Positions 5,887-8,282 of a stretch of 8,282 nucleotides of DNA are shown here, piece by piece. The notes under the pieces are model-generated. The model was not told where the DNA came from, did not search any database, and worked only from the letters and a program-made list of their open reading frames with translations. Each line of letters opens with the position of its first letter. Positions within the stretch are counted from its first letter, which is position 1. Both the position numbers and the translations under genes were made by a program. Source of the DNA: Candidatus Woesearchaeota archaeon (GTDB lineage: Archaea > Nanobdellota > Nanobdellia > Pacearchaeales > GW2011-AR1); assembly GCA_012798335.1 (NCBI GenBank), contig JAAZNJ010000027.1, positions 1 through 8,282 on the forward strand, written 5' to 3'.

Positions 5887-5894
5887 TATAATAA
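5887..5894 (+). promoter_or_regulatory. TATA box of the gene at 5914
   Basis: TATAATAA is centred about 24 bases before the ATG at 5914, and no Shine-Dalgarno sequence is present. This predicts leaderless initiation. Confidence 0.5.
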
Positions 5895-5913
5895 GATATA
5901 CTTTTAGAAAAAA

Positions 5914-6429
5914 ATGGAACAAAAAAGACAAAACAAAGATAAAGATTTTAATAAAAATCTCAAAGAATTAAAAAAAATTTATCTTAATTTAAAAGAGAGA
6001 TACTCTGAACTCCCGAGTTTTGATGAACTTAATAAAGATTTTCAAATAGAAAAACTCTGTAAAACTCAAACAGATTTTTTAATAAAAGAAATAAGAAAAA
6101 TAATTTTAGACAAATTTTTTGATTATCTAAAATTTATAGAATCTTTATTAAATCCTGTTACAGAATCTCCTTTATTCGTTTTTTCAATAATAAAAAAGAT
6201 AGACGCTCCTAAAAAAGAATCTTTATCTGAGATATATAAAAAAATTTCTTCACTTGAATTTGAAATTATAAAACTGGATTTAAATTATTCTGAAGATCAA
6301 GAAGTAAAAGCTGTTATTAAATATTATAAACTTTGGCAAGAAATTAAAAAAGAATTAACAAACACCTTTTCTTTATTAGAGAAAGAAGTTGAAAAATCAA
6401 ATACTAAAAATACAAGTTACTTAGGATAA
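5914..6429 (+). CDS. Hypothetical charged helical protein, 171 aa
   Basis: I do not recognise a characterised function. The protein is soluble, with no signal peptide or membrane helix, and is rich in Lys and Glu. It seems to be mostly helical. A charged N-terminal helix (about 1-32) leads into SELPSFDELNKDFQIEKL. This is followed by helices TDFLIKEIRKIILDKFFDYLKFIESLLNP (about 53-81), a SPLFVFSIIKKI segment, SEIYKKISSLEFEIIKLDLNYSE (about 105-127) and a final heptad-like stretch (about 129-162). The LPSFDELN and LLNPVTESPLF turns look like conserved landmarks. A coiled-coil or adaptor role would be a guess. It starts 111 bases after tRNA-Thr with its own TATA box. Its stop is two bases from the pheT stop on the opposite strand, so the two transcripts probably overlap at their ends. 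Confidence 0.8.
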   Translation: MEQKRQNKDKDFNKNLKELKKIYLNLKERYSELPSFDELNKDFQIEKLCKTQTDFLIKEIRKIILDKFFDYLKFIESLLNPVTESPLFVFSIIKKIDAPKKESLSEIYKKISSLEFEIIKLDLNYSEDQEVKAVIKYYKLWQEIKKELTNTFSLLEKEVEKSNTKNTSYLG

Positions 6430-6431
6430 TC

Positions 6432-8054
6432 TTATTCTAAAGAATCTATTACTTCTCTCAAGGAAATTTCAAATAAAGAGACAGGCATTTTAATTTTCCA
6501 ATTATTCAAATTTTTTGGATGAACTTCTCCTAATTGCCCAAGAAGTGTATTGTTAAAAAATATGTCTATAACTCTCCCTTCTATAAAATAAGGTTTTATC
6601 TCTTTTGGTTCTTTTATTTCTATTTTAAGATTTAACATTCTAAATAAATATTCAAGGATTTGTCTTGCTTCTGTAAAATTACTTGGAGATAAAGCAACAG
6701 CTAAATTTTCTTTTTCTTCTTTTTCAAAAATTTTTCCTATTTCAAAAATTTTTTGAGGGTATTCAGAATCAGAATTCTCACTTAAAACTTTTAGAAGATA
6801 ATGACTTAAATCTTTCCTTAAAATTGTATAATCTGTTTTTGAATTTTCTATCTCTATAAAATCTTTTTCTTCTAAAGACATTTTTTTAAATTGATCCCTT
6901 TTTATAGTCAGATGATAATTTGAAGTCTCTATTAAATTTAATCCTGTCAAAATTTCAGAAATTTTCTTTTTTATTCTGCTTGTTTTTGATTCCCCGCCAA
7001 TTGTAGAAATTTTTGGAACTTCAGGAATAAAATTTTCATAACCATAAGCTATTGCTATATCCTCTATAAGATCAACTTCATGAAGGATATCTATTCTCCA
7101 AGGAGAAATTTCAACAATTTTATTCTCATAAGAATGCCCCATTTTTTTTAATAATATTTTAATCTCTTCTTCTTTAAGATTAAGGCCTAAAAGAGAATTA
7201 ACATTCTTTAGATTAATCTTCATTTTTTCTTTTTTAAAATCAGGGGTCATAATTTTCTCTTTTTCATATATTACTTCCATTGAATAAACTTTGCCTCCTG
7301 ACTCTGTTAAATTTGAAACTAAAATGTTAAGGCATTTTTTTAATAATTCTAAATCAAAACCAGAACATTCTATAAAAATGTCTTTTGTTTTTTCATCTAC
7401 TTTTCCTGTAAGTTGAGAATTTATTATTGGTGGCATACTTAATATTTGATTATTTGAATCTACAAAAATTGGGAATTTTTCTTTTCCTGCTAATAAATGG
7501 GAGTATTCTCTTCCTTTTGGATGTCTTTGTAGTATTTGAAAACCATTCATCTCTCTTTCAGAATCTAAAGGAATAAATTTTATTTTATCTGGCTCTAAAG
7601 CTTTAAAAGTTATTGGCAGTTTTATCTTTTCTAAAGGATAAATTCCAATAGCAAATTTTTTTCTATTCCTTCCTAAAGTTAAATGTAATTTTTCTTGCAT
7701 GTCTATAACCTCTTTTATTAATTCATCTGTAAAATGAAGATTTTTAACAATAGAACAGACCGTGTAAGGCCTTATATCTTTTAATGATTCATCAACATAA
7801 ATTTTGTAATCTTTTTCAGGATTAAATATCTTGTATTCTGTTTTATCTCTTTTTCCTAAAAAATGTAAAAAACTTCTTTTAAAACCATAATAAGACAATA
7901 AATCTGGTCTATTAGGATAAACTTCTATTTCCACTTCGTTATTGTCAATTCTTTCAATTGGTGTCCCAAATAGAGCAATCTTATCTTGCATTTTTTCATC
8001 AAGTCTTCCAATCTCTTTTTCAAATATTTTTTTGTTGAAACTTATAGTTGCCAT
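6432..8054 (-). CDS. pheT: Phenylalanyl-tRNA synthetase beta subunit, archaeal type
   Basis: PheT pairs with PheS as an (alpha-beta)2 enzyme that charges tRNA-Phe and edits Tyr-tRNA-Phe. The protein is 540 aa, the normal archaeal/eukaryotic length, without the anticodon-binding extensions of bacterial PheT. The start MATISFNKKIFEKEIG matches archaeal family N-termini. EVEIEVYPNRPDLLSYYGF is at about 41-58. The B3/B4 editing region with ILSMPPIINSQLTGKV is at about 204-219 and the SGGKVYSMEVIY strand at 252-263. The B5 domain (about 270-345) has LLGLNLKEEEIKILLKKMG and PWRIDILHEVDLIEDIAIAYGYE with acidic residues. The catalytic-like core continues to GQLGEVHPKNLNNW near 506-519. pheS is not adjacent. 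Unusually, the start codon and ribosome binding site lie inside the first copy of a tandem repeat. Confidence 0.97.
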   Translation of the reverse strand: MATISFNKKIFEKEIGRLDEKMQDKIALFGTPIERIDNNEVEIEVYPNRPDLLSYYGFKRSFLHFLGKRDKTEYKIFNPEKDYKIYVDESLKDIRPYTVCSIVKNLHFTDELIKEVIDMQEKLHLTLGRNRKKFAIGIYPLEKIKLPITFKALEPDKIKFIPLDSEREMNGFQILQRHPKGREYSHLLAGKEKFPIFVDSNNQILSMPPIINSQLTGKVDEKTKDIFIECSGFDLELLKKCLNILVSNLTESGGKVYSMEVIYEKEKIMTPDFKKEKMKINLKNVNSLLGLNLKEEEIKILLKKMGHSYENKIVEISPWRIDILHEVDLIEDIAIAYGYENFIPEVPKISTIGGESKTSRIKKKISEILTGLNLIETSNYHLTIKRDQFKKMSLEEKDFIEIENSKTDYTILRKDLSHYLLKVLSENSDSEYPQKIFEIGKIFEKEEKENLAVALSPSNFTEARQILEYLFRMLNLKIEIKEPKEIKPYFIEGRVIDIFFNNTLLGQLGEVHPKNLNNWKIKMPVSLFEISLREVIDSLE

Positions 8055-8282
8055 TGAAAACCTCCTGCGGGTTTCTCACGCTTCCAGCATCCAAGCCTTC
8101 GGCTAATGAAAACCTCTTGTGATTTTTTATCACCCAAGTATCCAGATCTTCGGCTAATGAAAACCTCTTGTGATTTTTTATCACCCAAGTATCCAGATCT
8201 TTGACTAATGAAAACCTCTTGTGATTTTTTATCACTTAAACATTCAAATATTCTATCAATGAAAACTTTTTTTGAATTTTCA
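8051..8282. repeat. Tandem array of 51-52 bp direct repeats upstream of pheT
   Basis: The copies on plus coordinates are 8051-8102 (52 bp, includes the pheT start codon), 8103-8153, 8154-8204, 8205-8255 (51 bp each) and a partial 8256-8282 running off the window. Copies 2 and 3 are nearly identical. Copy 4 shares the half nearest pheT and has diverged in the other half. Copy 5 keeps mainly GTTTTCATTGATAG. Copy 1 is much more GC-rich. Read towards pheT, each full unit contains a TCTGGATACTTGG-type segment, the hairpin GTGATAAAAAATCAC (plus 8119-8133, 8170-8184, 8221-8235) and AAGAGGTTTTCATTAG. There are no unique spacers, so it is a minisatellite-like array. One minus frame is open across the whole stretch and ends at 8042 inside pheT. 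Confidence 0.9.
8061..8065 (-). promoter_or_regulatory. Shine-Dalgarno site of pheT, part of a tandem repeat
   Basis: Minus-strand GGAGG is six bases before the pheT ATG, a strong match to the 3' end of 16S rRNA. The whole block AGGAGGTTTTCAATGG corresponds to AAGAGGTTTTCATTAG in the next three repeat copies. The initiation site is therefore a repeat end in which ATTAG has become AATGG, or the reverse. Confidence 0.75.

Noticed and set aside
8020..8235. 71-codon minus-strand frame built of a 17-residue repeat, starting with GTG
   Set aside because: It starts inside the tandem array and runs 35 bases into pheT in another frame. Its openness follows from copying one open unit, and there is no separate promoter or SD evidence. 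Kept as a possibility only in the findings.
8051..8282. CRISPR array
   Set aside because: The 51-52 bp units are contiguous with no unique spacers, the copies diverge progressively, and no cas gene is present.

Overview
The window is strongly AT-rich DNA from an archaeon. Several independent signs show this. They are a replication factor C small subunit, an archaeal-type phenylalanyl-tRNA synthetase beta chain, the tiny ribosomal protein eL41, a tRNA-Glu interrupted at position 37/38 by an intron with a bulge-helix-bulge splice motif, and TATA-like boxes about 24-26 bases upstream of several start codons. The low GC, small compact genes and uncharacterised short membrane and charged proteins suggest a DPANN-type lineage (Woesearchaeota/Pacearchaeota/Nanoarchaeota-like), but that placement is inference. 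TGA is used as a normal stop codon.

Layout. Positions 1-4443 are transcribed on the minus strand. Read in that direction they hold tRNA-Glu(CTC) with a 94-nt intron, a DgkA-family membrane lipid kinase, acetate kinase (ackA), PduL-type phosphotransacylase (pduL), endonuclease III (nth), eL41 and the replication clamp-loader small subunit (rfcS, cut by the left edge). Positions 4562-6429 are on the plus strand: tRNA-Gln(CTG), a two-helix membrane protein, a Lys-rich two-helix membrane protein, tRNA-Thr(GGT) and a charged helical protein. pheT (6432-8054) converges on this last gene with two bases between the stop codons. The right end (8051-8282) is a tandem array of 51-52 bp repeats running off the window.

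How the genes work together. ackA and pduL form a likely two-gene unit that would convert acetyl-CoA to acetate with ATP formation. This is a bacterial-style route, whereas many archaea use an ADP-forming acetyl-CoA synthetase. The rest is mainly information processing (RFC, DNA repair, ribosome, tRNAs, PheRS) plus one lipid kinase. Most genes appear to have their own promoter and very short or absent leaders.

The most unusual feature is the repeat array. Its innermost copy supplies both the Shine-Dalgarno sequence and the start codon of pheT, and the other copies carry near-copies of that initiation site in which the ATG is replaced by ATTAG. The array is a whole number of codons in period for most copies, stays open in one reading frame, carries a perfect small hairpin, and changes from GC-rich next to pheT to AT-rich and divergent further away.
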